Below, piece after piece: positions 33,853 to 43,031 of a stretch of 64,000 bases of DNA. The notes below the pieces were generated by a model. That model did no database searches. It worked only from the letters and a program-made list of their open reading frames with translations, and had not been told where the DNA came from. Where the stretch lies: the NCBI GenBank assembly GCA_047602365.1, contig JASGHM010000002.1, positions 930,001 through 994,000 on the forward strand. The letters are read 5' to 3'. Both the position numbers and the translations under genes were made by a program. Source of the stretch: Piscinibacter sp047602365. GTDB taxonomy: Bacteria; Pseudomonadota; Gammaproteobacteria; Burkholderiales; Burkholderiaceae_C. Position 1 is the first letter of the stretch; each line of letters starts with the position of its first letter.

Positions 33853-34689
33853 TCAGGACGTGGCCAGCGCCATCGCGACCGGCAGCACCGGCAGCAGCGC
33901 GTCGACGCGGTCGAGCACGCCGCCGTGGCCCGGCAGCAGGCCGCTGCTGTCCTTCGCACCCGCGGCACGCTTGACCAGCGACTCGAACAGGTCGCCGACC
34001 ACGCTCATCGCCGCCAGCACGACCAGGGCCACGATCAGGCCGGCCACGCCCCAGCGCAGGTCGATGCGGGTGAACAGGCTCGGCACGTCGATCGCCTGGA
34101 CACGGTCGACGTGGCGCCAGGCCAGGCCGAGCAGCACCACGCCCGCCGCTCCGCACCAGGCGCCTTCCCAGGACTTGCCGGGGCTGATGGTCGGTGCCAG
34201 CTTGCGCCGGCCGAAGGCGCGCCCGCCGAAGTAGGCCGCGATGTCGGCCATCCAGACCAGGCAGAAGGCCGACAGCAGGAAGTTCAGGCCCAGCGTCCGT
34301 GCATTGGCCATCGCGATCCAGGCGGCGACCAGCAGGAGAACGCCGAGAGCGAGCCGCGCCGGACGCCACAGCTGCGGCCAGCCGGAGGGGCCGGCCCGCA
34401 GCGCCTGCGCACCGCCGACCAGCCACAGCAGCGCCACCGGCCACCAGAGCCAGGCCGGCGCCAGGCTGGCCCAGCCGGCGACGATCGCGGCCGCGCAGGC
34501 CGCGGCAACCGCAACGCCGAGCGCGATCGCGCCGCTGGCGCCCATTCCGTTGAGCCGGCCCCACTCCCAGCCGGCCGCACCGATCAGCAGAAGCGTCAGG
34601 ACCGCGAACGGCCACGGCGATGCGGCGAACAGCGCGGGCAACAGCAGCGCCAGCAGGACGATGGCGGTGATGACTCGCTGCTTCAGCAT
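33853..34689 (-). CDS. cdsA: Phosphatidate cytidylyltransferase CdsA
   Basis: CdsA makes CDP-diacylglycerol from phosphatidate and CTP at the inner membrane, the precursor of all phospholipids. The 278-residue protein is strongly hydrophobic with about eight membrane segments and ends with the CDP-alcohol signature SLVKRAAGAKDSSGLLPGHG plus GVLDRVD. The ATG at 34689 lies two bases after the uppS stop. The long frame upstream of it is a shadow of uppS. Confidence 0.96.
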   Translation of the reverse strand: MLKQRVITAIVLLALLLPALFAASPWPFAVLTLLLIGAAGWEWGRLNGMGASGAIALGVAVAAACAAAIVAGWASLAPAWLWWPVALLWLVGGAQALRAGPSGWPQLWRPARLALGVLLLVAAWIAMANARTLGLNFLLSAFCLVWMADIAAYFGGRAFGRRKLAPTISPGKSWEGAWCGAAGVVLLGLAWRHVDRVQAIDVPSLFTRIDLRWGVAGLIVALVVLAAMSVVGDLFESLVKRAAGAKDSSGLLPGHGGVLDRVDALLPVLPVAMALATS

Positions 34690-34691
34690 GG

Positions 34692-35426
34692 TCAGGTGCC
34701 GGTCGCCTGCACCGGCGCCGGCGTGGTCTTCACCAGGCCGAAGCGGCGGTCGCGCGCAGCGAAGGCGCGAATGGCCGCGTCGAGTTCGGCCTCGTCGAAG
34801 TCGGGCCACAGGCACTCGCTGAACACCAGTTCGGAGTACGCGGCCTGCCAGAGCAGGAAGTTGCTGATGCGCACCTCGCCGCCGGTACGGATCAGCAGGT
34901 CGGGGTCGGGCGCATCGCCGAAGGCCATGTAGCGGGCGAGCGTCGCTTCGTCGAGCTCCTCGGGCTTGACACCGTCGCGCATCGCGCTGCGGCAGGCCTG
35001 CACGATGTCCCAGCGGCCGCCATAGGCGAAGGCCACCCACAGCGTGATGCGTGTGTTGTGCTGCGTGCTCGACTCGGCGCGGTCGCAGGCCTGACGCAGG
35101 CGATCGGTCAGTTGCTCGCGGTCGCCGATCATGCGGATGCGCACGCCCTGCGCGGCGAGCTTGGCCAGGTACTTCTCGACCGCGACGAGCACCAGCCCCA
35201 TCAGGAAGGACACCTCCTCGGCGGGCCGCTTCCAGTTCTCCGACGAGAAGGCGAACACCGTCAGGTGCTCGATGCCACGGTCGGCGCAGGCCAGCACGGT
35301 CTTGACCAGCGTGTCGACGCCGGCCTTGTGGCCGAACACGCGCGGCAGGTAGCGGCGCTTGGCCCAGCGGCCGTTGCCGTCCATCACGATGGCGACGTGG
35401 CGCGGGATGCCGTTGTCGGAGCTCAC
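34692..35426 (-). CDS. uppS: Undecaprenyl diphosphate synthase
   Basis: UppS extends farnesyl diphosphate with eight isopentenyl units in cis to make the C55 lipid carrier for peptidoglycan and O-antigen. The 244-residue protein has the catalytic Asp16 in AIVMDGNGRWAKRR, FAFSSENWKRP near 69, and LLIRTGGEVRISNFLLWQ near 187. It starts with GTG at 35426; no nearer ATG keeps the conserved N-terminus. It precedes cdsA. Confidence 0.96.
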   Translation of the reverse strand: MSSDNGIPRHVAIVMDGNGRWAKRRYLPRVFGHKAGVDTLVKTVLACADRGIEHLTVFAFSSENWKRPAEEVSFLMGLVLVAVEKYLAKLAAQGVRIRMIGDREQLTDRLRQACDRAESSTQHNTRITLWVAFAYGGRWDIVQACRSAMRDGVKPEELDEATLARYMAFGDAPDPDLLIRTGGEVRISNFLLWQAAYSELVFSECLWPDFDEAELDAAIRAFAARDRRFGLVKTTPAPVQATGT

Positions 35427-35487
35427 GTAGGGCGTCGCGCGCAGCGTGCAGTGAAGACCGGAGAGTGCGGCAGGTGCGGTCCTGGCC

Positions 35488-36048
35488 TCAGACGGCCATG
35501 ATCTCCGCTTCCTTGCCGGCGACGAGCTTGTCGATCTCGGCGATCGTGCCGTCGGTCAGGCGCTGGATCAGGTCCTGCGCGCGGCGCTCGTCGTCCTCCG
35601 AGACTTCCTTGTCCTTGAGCAGCTTCTTCAGGTGCTCGTTGGCGTCGCGGCGCACGTTGCGCGAGGCGATGCGGGCTTCCTCGCCGGCGTGGCGCACCAC
35701 CTTGGTCAGGTCGCGGCGGCGCTCCTCGGTCAGCGCGGGCATCGGCACGCGCAGCAGGTCGCCCTGCGCCGAGGGGTTCAGGCCGAGATCCGACTCGCGG
35801 ATGGCCTTCTCGATCTTCGCGCCCATGCCCTTCTCGAAGGGCTGCACGCTGATCGTGCGCGCGTCGAGCAGCGTGACGTTGGCCACCTGGCTGATCGGCA
35901 GCATCGAGCCGTAGTACTCGACATGCACCTGATCGAGGATGCCCGGGTGGGCGCGGCCGGTACGGATCTTCTGCAGTTCGACCTTGAAGGCCTCGATGGT
36001 CTTGGCCATCTTGGTCTCGGCGGTCTTCTTGATGTCGGCAATCGTCAT
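35488..36048 (-). CDS. frr: Ribosome recycling factor
   Basis: RRF, with EF-G, splits the ribosome after termination. The 186-residue protein has the expected length and signature regions: KIRTGRAHPGILDQVHVEYYG near 28 and PALTEERRRDLTKVVRHAGE near 105. It lies between pyrH (28 bases) and uppS (61 bases) in the standard rpsB-tsf-pyrH-frr order. Confidence 0.97.
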   Translation of the reverse strand: MTIADIKKTAETKMAKTIEAFKVELQKIRTGRAHPGILDQVHVEYYGSMLPISQVANVTLLDARTISVQPFEKGMGAKIEKAIRESDLGLNPSAQGDLLRVPMPALTEERRRDLTKVVRHAGEEARIASRNVRRDANEHLKKLLKDKEVSEDDERRAQDLIQRLTDGTIAEIDKLVAGKEAEIMAV

Positions 36049-36076
36049 GTCGGTCCTCTCTCGCGCTCGGGCAGCC

Positions 36077-36787
36077 TCAGACGTGCACCAGCGTGCCTTC
36101 GTCCTCGCCCTGCACCACCCGCTTCAGCGCGCCGGGCTTGAAGATGGAAAACACCTTGATCGGCAGCTTCTGGTCGCGGCACAGCGCGAAGGCGGTGGCG
36201 TCCATCACCTGCAGGTTCTTCGAGATCGCCTCGTCGAAGCTGATCTGCGTGTAGCGCGTGGCGGCCGGGTCCTTCTTCGGGTCGGCGCTGTAGACGCCGT
36301 CGACCTTGGTCGCCTTCAGCACGATCTGCGCGCCGATCTCGGCGCCGCGCAGCGCGGCCGCGGTGTCGGTGGTGAAGAATGGGTTGCCGGTGCCGGCGGC
36401 GAACACGACCACCTTGCCCTCTTCGAGGTACTGCAGCGCCTTCGGGCGCACGTAGGGCTCGACCACCTGCTCGATCGCGATGGCCGACATCACGCGCGCC
36501 GTCATGCCTTCCTGGCGCATCGTGTCGGCCAGCGCCAGCGAGTTCATCACCGTCGCCAGCATGCCCATGTAGTCGGCGGTGGCGCGGTCCATGCCGACCG
36601 AACCGCCGGCGACGCCGCGGAAGATGTTGCCGCCACCGATCACCACCGCCACCTCGCAGCCCAGCTGGGTCACCTCCTGCACCTCGCGCACCATGCGCAC
36701 GATGGTGGCGCGGTTGATGCCGTAGGCATCGTCACCCATCAGCGCTTCGCCGGAGAGTTTCAGCAGGATACGTTTGTAGGCGGGCAT
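36077..36787 (-). CDS. pyrH: UMP kinase
   Basis: PyrH phosphorylates UMP to UDP, feeding pyrimidine nucleotides; the bacterial enzyme is a hexamer regulated by GTP and UTP. The 236-residue protein has the amino-acid-kinase fold motifs KRILLKLSGEALMG at the start, VVIGGGNIFRG near 48, and TDTAAALRGAEIGAQ near 141. It follows tsf by 82 bases and precedes frr. Confidence 0.97.
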   Translation of the reverse strand: MPAYKRILLKLSGEALMGDDAYGINRATIVRMVREVQEVTQLGCEVAVVIGGGNIFRGVAGGSVGMDRATADYMGMLATVMNSLALADTMRQEGMTARVMSAIAIEQVVEPYVRPKALQYLEEGKVVVFAAGTGNPFFTTDTAAALRGAEIGAQIVLKATKVDGVYSADPKKDPAATRYTQISFDEAISKNLQVMDATAFALCRDQKLPIKVFSIFKPGALKRVVQGEDEGTLVHV

Positions 36788-36869
36788 GCAGTGGGCTCCT
36801 GGCGCGGTGCTTTTCTCGTGGCTCGCAAGTCTAATCGGCCGGGGGCCTCTCCTCCCCCGGCGATGCGCC

Positions 36870-37766
36870 TCAGGCGCCCTTCGCAGCGGCGACCTGCGCG
36901 GCCACCTCGGCAGCGAAGTCGTCGACCTTCTTCTCGATGCCCTCGCCGACGACGTACAGGGTGAAGCCCTTCACGTCGGTCTTGGCGCTCTTGAGCATCG
37001 CGCCGACGGTCTGCTTGCCGTCGGCGGCCTTGACGAACACCTGGTCGAGCAGGCTGACTTCCTTCAGGAACTTCTGCACCGAGCCTTCGACCATCTTGGC
37101 GACGATCTCGGCCGGCTTGCCGCTCTCGGCAGCCTTCTCGGCGGCGATCTTGCGCTCCTTCTCGACCAGCTCGGCCGGCACCTCGGCCGACGACAGCGCC
37201 GCCGGCTTCATCGCCGCGACGTGCATCGCCACGTCCTTGGCGGCCGTGCCGTCGCCGGCGTACTCGACCACCACGCCGATGCGCGTGCCGTGCAGGTAGT
37301 GGGCCAGCGCGCCGCCGCCGGCGTAGCGCTTGAAGCGGCGGATCGACATGTTCTCGCCGATCTTGCCGATCAGGCCCTTGCGCACGTCTTCCAGCGTCGG
37401 GCCGAAGCCGTCCTGCGCGTAGGGCAGCGCCGACAGCGCGGCCACGTCGGCCGGGTTGCCCTTGGCGACCAGTTCGGCAGCCGCCTTCGCGAAGGCCAGG
37501 AAGGATTCGTTCTTCGAGACGAAGTCGGTCTCGCAGTTGATCTCGATCAGCGCGCCGGTGGCGCCGTCCACCGCGGCGGCGATCACGCCCTCGGCGGTGA
37601 TGCGCGCAGCGGCCTTGCCGGCCTTGTTGCCGAGCTTGACGCGCAGGATCTCCTCGGCACGACCCATGTCGCCGTCGGCCTCGGTCAGGGCCTTCTTGCA
37701 TTCCATCATCGGCGCGTCGGTCTTGGCGCGCAGTTCGGCGACCATGCTGGCGGTGATTGCGGGCAT
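36870..37766 (-). CDS. tsf: Elongation factor Ts
   Basis: EF-Ts exchanges GDP for GTP on EF-Tu. The 298-residue protein has the N-terminal domain VAELRAKTDAPMMECKKAL with the conserved RxxTGAPMMxCKKAL pattern (here with Asp for Gly), the EINCETDFVSKNESF core near 77, and the C-terminal module. It starts 130 bases after rpsB, behind an intrinsic terminator that may set the rpsB:tsf ratio. Confidence 0.97.
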   Translation of the reverse strand: MPAITASMVAELRAKTDAPMMECKKALTEADGDMGRAEEILRVKLGNKAGKAAARITAEGVIAAAVDGATGALIEINCETDFVSKNESFLAFAKAAAELVAKGNPADVAALSALPYAQDGFGPTLEDVRKGLIGKIGENMSIRRFKRYAGGGALAHYLHGTRIGVVVEYAGDGTAAKDVAMHVAAMKPAALSSAEVPAELVEKERKIAAEKAAESGKPAEIVAKMVEGSVQKFLKEVSLLDQVFVKAADGKQTVGAMLKSAKTDVKGFTLYVVGEGIEKKVDDFAAEVAAQVAAAKGA

Positions 37767-37835
37767 ATCAGTTCTCCATCAATGGGGCTGGCGCGGCGCA
37801 GCGGCCGCGTCAACAGTCAAGCGTGTAGCACATCG

Positions 37836-37859
37836 AAAAAAAGGGGCTGTATCAGCCCC
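37836..37859 (-). terminator. Intercistronic terminator/attenuator between rpsB and tsf
   Basis: On the minus strand GGGGCTG (37859-37853) pairs with CAGCCCC (37849-37843) around a three-base loop and is followed by seven T residues (37842-37836). This is a strong intrinsic terminator downstream of rpsB, though tsf continues on the same strand. A partial terminator between rpsB and tsf is known in E. coli, so readthrough is likely. Confidence 0.85.
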
Positions 37860-37896
37860 TTTCTTGGCTCGCCGCGGGCGAGTCGGGGCGCGCGGA

Positions 37897-38640
37897 TCAG
37901 GCCGCGGTCTCGACTTCCACGAACTCGTCGCCACCGGCAGCGGACTGCACCACCTCGGCGGTCGCGTTGGCCTTGCCTTCGAGCACGGCGTCGGCCACGG
38001 CGCGGGCGTACAGCGCCACGGCCTTGGACGAGTCGTCGTTGCCCGGGATCACGTAGTCGATGCCTTCGGGCGAGTGGTTCGAGTCGACCACGCCGATGAC
38101 CGGAATGCCCAGCTTCTTCGCTTCGGCGACAGCGATCTTGTGATAGCCGACGTCGATGACGAACAGCGCGTCGGGCAGCGCGTTCATGTCCTGGATGCCG
38201 CCGATGTCCTTCTCGAGCTTGGCCAGCTCGCGCTGGAACATCAGCGCTTCCTTCTTGATGCGCATTTCGTTGCCGGCCTCGACCTGAGCCTGCATGTCCT
38301 TCAGCTTCTTCAGCGAACCCTTGACGGTCTTGAAGTTGGTCAGCATGCCGCCGAGCCAGCGCTGGTCGACGTAGGGCATGCCGGCGCGCTGCGCTTCGGT
38401 CGCGATCACCTCGCGCGCCTGGCGCTTGGTGCCGATCATCAGGATCGTGCCGCGGCGGGCGGCGAGCTGGCGGATGAACTTGGTGGCCTCGTTGAAGAGC
38501 GGCTGCGTCTTCTCGAGGTTGATGATGTGGATCTTGTTGCGATGGCCGTAGATGTACGGGGCCATCTTGGGATTCCAGAAGCGCGTCTGGTGGCCAAAGT
38601 GCACACCGGCTTCCAGCATTTCACGCATGCTGATCGTCAT
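37897..38640 (-). CDS. rpsB: 30S ribosomal protein S2
   Basis: S2 is a late-assembling protein of the small subunit that helps bind S1. The 247-residue protein opens TISMREMLEAGVHFGHQTRFW, with GTKRQAREVI near 78 and VIDVGYHKIAVAEAKKLGIP near 158, all typical. I chose the ATG at 38640; upstream in-frame codons lie in the leader. It begins a minus-strand run to tsf, with its promoter about 150 bases upstream. Confidence 0.98.
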   Translation of the reverse strand: MTISMREMLEAGVHFGHQTRFWNPKMAPYIYGHRNKIHIINLEKTQPLFNEATKFIRQLAARRGTILMIGTKRQAREVIATEAQRAGMPYVDQRWLGGMLTNFKTVKGSLKKLKDMQAQVEAGNEMRIKKEALMFQRELAKLEKDIGGIQDMNALPDALFVIDVGYHKIAVAEAKKLGIPVIGVVDSNHSPEGIDYVIPGNDDSSKAVALYARAVADAVLEGKANATAEVVQSAAGGDEFVEVETAA

Positions 38641-38787
38641 AGGGACTCCAAAGGTTGGTTCTAGAATCCGGCCCGAATCGCGGCGACACTTCACGACACA
38701 TCTGGGTCGAAAGCAGCGCCGCAACACCTTTCAGTGGCCGGCTTCGCGATTGATTCATCCGGGGTGAGCCCCCAGACAAACCGCAGG

Positions 38788-38793
38788 ATTGTA
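38788..38793 (-). promoter_or_regulatory. -10 element of the rpsB promoter
   Basis: TACAAT within GCTACAATCC on the minus strand would start a leader of about 140 bases before rpsB. The same GCTACAATCC appears before ndk. The leader includes GGGGGCTCACCCC, a small hairpin near 38758-38770, and could hold an S2 autoregulatory element, though I cannot identify a known one. The -10 lies just in front of the divergent amidase gene. Confidence 0.5.
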
Positions 38794-38802
38794 GCACGCC
38801 AC

Positions 38803-40150
38803 ATGGTCGACGACCTCTGCGCCCTCCGGGCGCGCATCGCCAGCGGGTCCGTGACGGCGCGCAGCGCGATGGAAAGCAGCATCGCCGCCGCCCGGAGCGA
38901 CGCCTGCCGCCACGCCTTCGTCTCGACCTCCTTCGACGGCGCCCGCGCCCAGGCTGACGCGGCGGCACCCGGCTCGCCGCTGGCCGGGCTGGCCGTCAGC
39001 ATCAAGGACCTGTTCGATGTCGCCGGCGAGCCCACGCGGGCGGCCAGCGCGGCGATGGCCGACGCGCCACCCGCCAGCACCGACTGCCCCGCCGTCGCGC
39101 GGCTGCGCGCTGCCGGCGCGGCCCTGCTCGGCCGCACCAACATGAGCGAGTTCGCCTTCTCCGGCGTCGGCATCAACCCGCACCACGGCACGCCGGCGAA
39201 CGTGGCGACGATGGTGCTCGACGCCACGGCGCGTGTCCCCGGTGGCTCGACCTCGGGCGGCGCGGTCAGTGTGGCCGCTGGCGCAGCCTGGGCGGCGCTG
39301 GGCTCGGACACCGGCGGCTCGATCCGCATTCCCGCCGCGCTGCAGGGCCTGGTGGGCTTCAAGAACACCGCACGGCTGGTGCCGACCGACGGAGCCATCC
39401 CGCTGTCGACCACGCTGGACACCGTCTGCGCGATCACCCGCTCGGTGCGCGACGCGGTGCTGCTGCACGAGGTGCTGGCCCGGCGGCCGGCCACGCTCGC
39501 CGGCAAGCCGGTGTCGGCCTTGCGCTTCGGCGTCCCGACGACGCTGATGCTCGACGCGCTGGAACCCGTGGTCGCCGCAGCCTTCACGCGTGCACTGGCC
39601 ATGCTGCGCGCATGCCGGCGCCACGGTCGAGGAGATCGCGCTGCCGACACTTGCCGAACTGGCGGGGCTCAACGCTGCCGGCGGCTTCTCGGCCGCGGAG
39701 AGCTGGGCCTGGCACCGCCGCCGCCTGGCCAGCCACGGTGAACAGTACGATCCGCGCGTGGCCATGCGGATCCGTCGCGGCGAGAAGATGAGCGCGGCCG
39801 ACTACGTCGAGCTGACCTGGGCACGGCGCGACTGGATCGTGCGCACCGAGGCCGCGATCGCTCCGTTCGACGCCATGCTCAGCCCGACCGTGCCCATCGT
39901 CGCTCCGCCCATCGCGCCGCTGCTCGCCAGCGACGACGCCTTCTTCGCCACCAACGCCATGCTGCTGCGCAATCCGAGCGCCATCAATTTCCTCGACGGC
40001 TGCGCGCTGTCGCTGCCCTGCCACCGCGACGGCGAGATGCCGGTCGGCCTGATGGTCTGGGGCGCCGCGCTGCGCGACGACGCCGTGCTCGACGCCTCGC
40101 GCGCCATCGAATCCACCCTGCAGGCGGCTGCCACGCCGCAGCGCGGCTGA
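38803..40150 (+). CDS. Amidase-signature hydrolase, frame broken near 39610
   Basis: This is an amidase-signature enzyme with the Ser-cisSer-Lys triad: Lys in SIKDLFDVAGEPTR, the middle Ser in PGGSTSGGAVSVAAG, and the nucleophile Ser in GSDTGGSIRIPAA. The substrate amide is unknown; similar proteins are often labelled GatA-like, but no gatB or gatC is nearby. The first frame reaches residue about 268 and the second resumes with HAGATVEEIALPTLAELAG to the end. One extra or two missing bases at 39608-39611 (CTGCGCGCATGCC) explains it; full length is then about 448. dadA begins one base after the stop. Confidence 0.85.
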
Positions 40151-40151
40151 C

Positions 40152-41495
40152 ATGCGGGTCGCAGTGATCGGCGCCGGCATCGTCGGCGTCACCACGGCCT
40201 ACGAACTGGCGGCCGACGGCCACGAGGTGACGGTGTTCGAGCGCCGCGGCAGCGTCGCCGCCGAGACCAGTTTCGCCAATGCCGGAGTGATCGCGCCGGG
40301 CTACGTCACGCCCTGGGCGGCGCCGGGCATGCCGTCCAAGGTGCTGCGCATGATGTTCAGCCGCCATGCCGCGGTGCGCATGCGCGCCAGCCTCGACCCC
40401 GCGCTGCTCGGCTGGCTGTGGCGCTGGTGGCGCGCCTGCCGGCCCGAGGTCTGGCAGGCCAATCGCACGAGCATGCAGCGCCTCGCGCTGTTCAGCCGCG
40501 GCCGGCTGCACGAGCTGATGCGCAAGCTGCAGCTCGACTTCGAGCACGAGACCGGCTACCTGGTGCTGCTGCGCAGCGCGGCCGAACTCGCCGCGGCGCG
40601 GCCCGGCCTCAAGCTGCTGACCGAACTGGGCGGGCGCTTCCATCTGGTCGACGCGGCACGCTGCCGCGAGATCGAGCCAGGGCTGAACCCCGACACGGCG
40701 CTGCACGCCGGCATCCACCTGCCCGACGACGAGGTCGGCAACTGTCGGCAGTTCGCCCACCTGCTGCGCACCGAGGCGCAGAAGCTCGGCGTGCGCTGGT
40801 GCTTTCACACCCAGGTGCAGCGGCTGGTGCCCGGGCGCACGCCGCAGGTGGTGCATCGCTACCTGCCGCCGGCCGAATCGACGCAACTGCTGATCGAGCC
40901 GTCGTCGACGAGCAACGGCGGCCCGGCCACCGAGCCCGCGCCGCTGGAGCCGGTCAGCGAGGACTTCGACGCCGTGGTCGTCTGTGCGGCGATGGGCGCA
41001 CCCGACCTGCTGCGCCCGCACGGCCTCAAGCTGCCGCTGCGTGCCGTGCACGGCTACTCGATCACCGCGCCGCTGCGGCCCGACGACCTGCCGTCCGAAC
41101 GTGCGCCGCGCGCCGCGCTGATGGACGAGCGCTACAAGGTGGCGATCAGCCGCATCGGCCAGCGCATCCGCGTGGCCGGCAGCGCCGAGCTCGGCGGCTC
41201 GCTCGAGAAGTACGACCCGGCGGCGCTGGAGACGCTCTACAAGGTGCTCAACGACTGGTTCCCCGGCGCCGGCCGCATGAGCCAGGTGCAGCGCTGGAAA
41301 GGCGCGCGACCGATGCTGCCCGACGGGCCGCCGGTGCTGGGCGCCAGCGGCATCGAAGGGCTGTGGCTGAACCTCGGGCACGGCTCCAGCGGCTGGGCGC
41401 TGGCCTGCGGCTCGGCGTTTGCGCTGGCGCAGAGCATCGCCGGCCGGGACGCGCCGATCAGCCTCGACGGCCTGGGGATCGCCCGCCTGCGCTGA
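40152..41495 (+). CDS. dadA: D-amino-acid dehydrogenase (DadA-type FAD oxidoreductase)
   Basis: DadA-type enzymes deaminate D-amino acids to 2-oxo acids and pass electrons to the respiratory chain from the inner face of the membrane. The 447-residue protein has the FAD loop VIGAGIVGVTTAYELA at 5-20, the substrate-domain pattern ANAGVIAPGYVTPWAAPGMP near 47-66, and the C-terminal GLWLNLGHGSSGWALACGS. An insert of about 30 Pro/Ser/Thr-rich residues near 240-270 seems unusual. It follows the amidase by one base, so an amide or D-amino-acid substrate chain is possible but unproven. Confidence 0.88.
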   Translation: MRVAVIGAGIVGVTTAYELAADGHEVTVFERRGSVAAETSFANAGVIAPGYVTPWAAPGMPSKVLRMMFSRHAAVRMRASLDPALLGWLWRWWRACRPEVWQANRTSMQRLALFSRGRLHELMRKLQLDFEHETGYLVLLRSAAELAAARPGLKLLTELGGRFHLVDAARCREIEPGLNPDTALHAGIHLPDDEVGNCRQFAHLLRTEAQKLGVRWCFHTQVQRLVPGRTPQVVHRYLPPAESTQLLIEPSSTSNGGPATEPAPLEPVSEDFDAVVVCAAMGAPDLLRPHGLKLPLRAVHGYSITAPLRPDDLPSERAPRAALMDERYKVAISRIGQRIRVAGSAELGGSLEKYDPAALETLYKVLNDWFPGAGRMSQVQRWKGARPMLPDGPPVLGASGIEGLWLNLGHGSSGWALACGSAFALAQSIAGRDAPISLDGLGIARLR

Positions 41496-41509
41496 TACGC
41501 TCGCAGCCG

Positions 41510-43018
41510 ATGCGACGCCTCACCGCCCTCAGTCCCGATCAGCCGCTGTTCGACGTGCCGCAGACGCGGCGCATCGAGGCGGCTGCGCTGGCCGGCCTGC
41601 CAGCCCACGCGCTGATGCAGCGCGCCGGCGCCGCGGTGGCCAGGCTCGCGCTCGCGCTCGTGCCGCATGCACGGCAGGTGCGGATCGTCGCCGGCAACGG
41701 CAACAACGGTGGCGACGGGCTCGATGCGGCGATCCGTCTTCTGCATGCCGGCAAGGCGGTCGAGGTCGTGCTGCTCGGCGAACCCTCTGCCGACGACGCA
41801 CGCGATGCGCTGGCCCGCGCGCGCGACGCCGGCGTGGCCGTCGTGCCGGCACCGACGCTGAGTCTGGCGCCAAGCGACCTGGCCATCGACGCGCTGCTCG
41901 GCGTCGGCGCCAACCGCGCCGCCGAGGGAACGCTGCGCGACGCGATCCTCGGCCTGCACGACCTGCCCTGCCCGGTGCTGGCGATCGACCTGCCTTCCGG
42001 CCTGGACGCACACAGCGGCCAGCCGCTCGGCGCCTGCGTGCACGCGCAACACACGCTGAGCCTGCTGACGCTCAAGCCGGGCCTGTTCACCGGCGCCGGC
42101 CGCGATCACGCCGGCCAGGTATGGTTCGACGATCTGGGCGTCGACACGGCGTCGCAAACGCCCGACGCCTGGCTCGGCGGCGCAGGCGCCGACGGTCTTC
42201 CCGATCGCCGCCACGCGCAGCACAAAGGCAGCTTCGGCGACGTCGCGGTGGTCGGCGGCGCCCCCGGCATGGCCGGCGCGGCACTGCTGGCAGCACGGGC
42301 CGCGCTGGCGGCCGGTGCGGGCCGGGTCTACGTCGACCTGCTCGACCCCGGCGCAGCGCCGCTCGATCCGTCGCGTCCGGAACTGATGCTGCGCCGCGGC
42401 TGGTCGTCGCAGGTGGACTCCGCGGCACTGGCACACAGCACCGTCGTCGCCGGCTGCGGCGGCGGTGACGCAGTGCGCACGGTGCTGCCGCGCTTGCTCG
42501 GCGCCGCGGGCCGGCTGGTGCTCGACGCCGATGCGCTGAACGCCGTCGCCAGCGACGAGGCATTGCGTCGAGCGCTCGTCGCCCGCGGCCGGCGCGGCGC
42601 AGCCACGCTGCTGACGCCGCACCCGCTGGAAGCCGCACGCCTGCTCGGCCGCACCGCCGCGGTGGTTCAGTCCGACCGCCTGGGTGCTGCGGGAGAACTC
42701 GCCAGGTCCCTCGGCGCCATCGTCGTGCTGAAGGGCTCGGGCACCGTGCTCGCCGCGCCGGACCGTGTGCCGCGCATCAACAGCAGCGGCAATGCCGCGC
42801 TGGCGACCGCCGGCACCGGCGACGTACTGGCCGGCTGGATCGGTGGCGACTGGTCGCAGCGCGACGGGCAGGATGGCTCGGCGCAGGCCCACCGCGCGGC
42901 TGTCCACACAGTCTGGCGCCACGGTCTGGCCGCCGAAAGCGCAGCGCTGCCGGTACTGCGCGCCGCCGACCTGATCGAGCGGATGGCGCTGCCACCCGCC
43001 CGGCCGCAGGCCCGCTAG
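41510..43018 (+). CDS. nnrD: Bifunctional NAD(P)H-hydrate epimerase / ADP-dependent dehydratase
   Basis: This two-domain repair enzyme restores damaged NAD(P)H hydrates. The N-terminal YjeF/AIBP epimerase domain spans about 15-215 (AGNGNNGGDGLDAAI near 65, IDLPSGLDAHSG near 162). The C-terminal carbohydrate-kinase-like dehydratase domain spans about 230-495 (KGSFGDVAVVGGAPGMAGAA, LTPHPLEAARLLG, NSSGNAALATAGTGDVLAG). The 502-residue length fits the fusion form. I chose the ATG at 41510, 14 bases after dadA; longer frames are shadows. It converges on rnr. Confidence 0.94.
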   Translation: MRRLTALSPDQPLFDVPQTRRIEAAALAGLPAHALMQRAGAAVARLALALVPHARQVRIVAGNGNNGGDGLDAAIRLLHAGKAVEVVLLGEPSADDARDALARARDAGVAVVPAPTLSLAPSDLAIDALLGVGANRAAEGTLRDAILGLHDLPCPVLAIDLPSGLDAHSGQPLGACVHAQHTLSLLTLKPGLFTGAGRDHAGQVWFDDLGVDTASQTPDAWLGGAGADGLPDRRHAQHKGSFGDVAVVGGAPGMAGAALLAARAALAAGAGRVYVDLLDPGAAPLDPSRPELMLRRGWSSQVDSAALAHSTVVAGCGGGDAVRTVLPRLLGAAGRLVLDADALNAVASDEALRRALVARGRRGAATLLTPHPLEAARLLGRTAAVVQSDRLGAAGELARSLGAIVVLKGSGTVLAAPDRVPRINSSGNAALATAGTGDVLAGWIGGDWSQRDGQDGSAQAHRAAVHTVWRHGLAAESAALPVLRAADLIERMALPPARPQAR

Positions 43019-43031
43019 TCCCCTCAGCGCC

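Noticed and set aside
38803..40150. Assignment of the amidase as GatA
   Set aside because: The triad fits all amidase-signature enzymes, and gatB and gatC are not nearby, so a transamidase role is unsupported.
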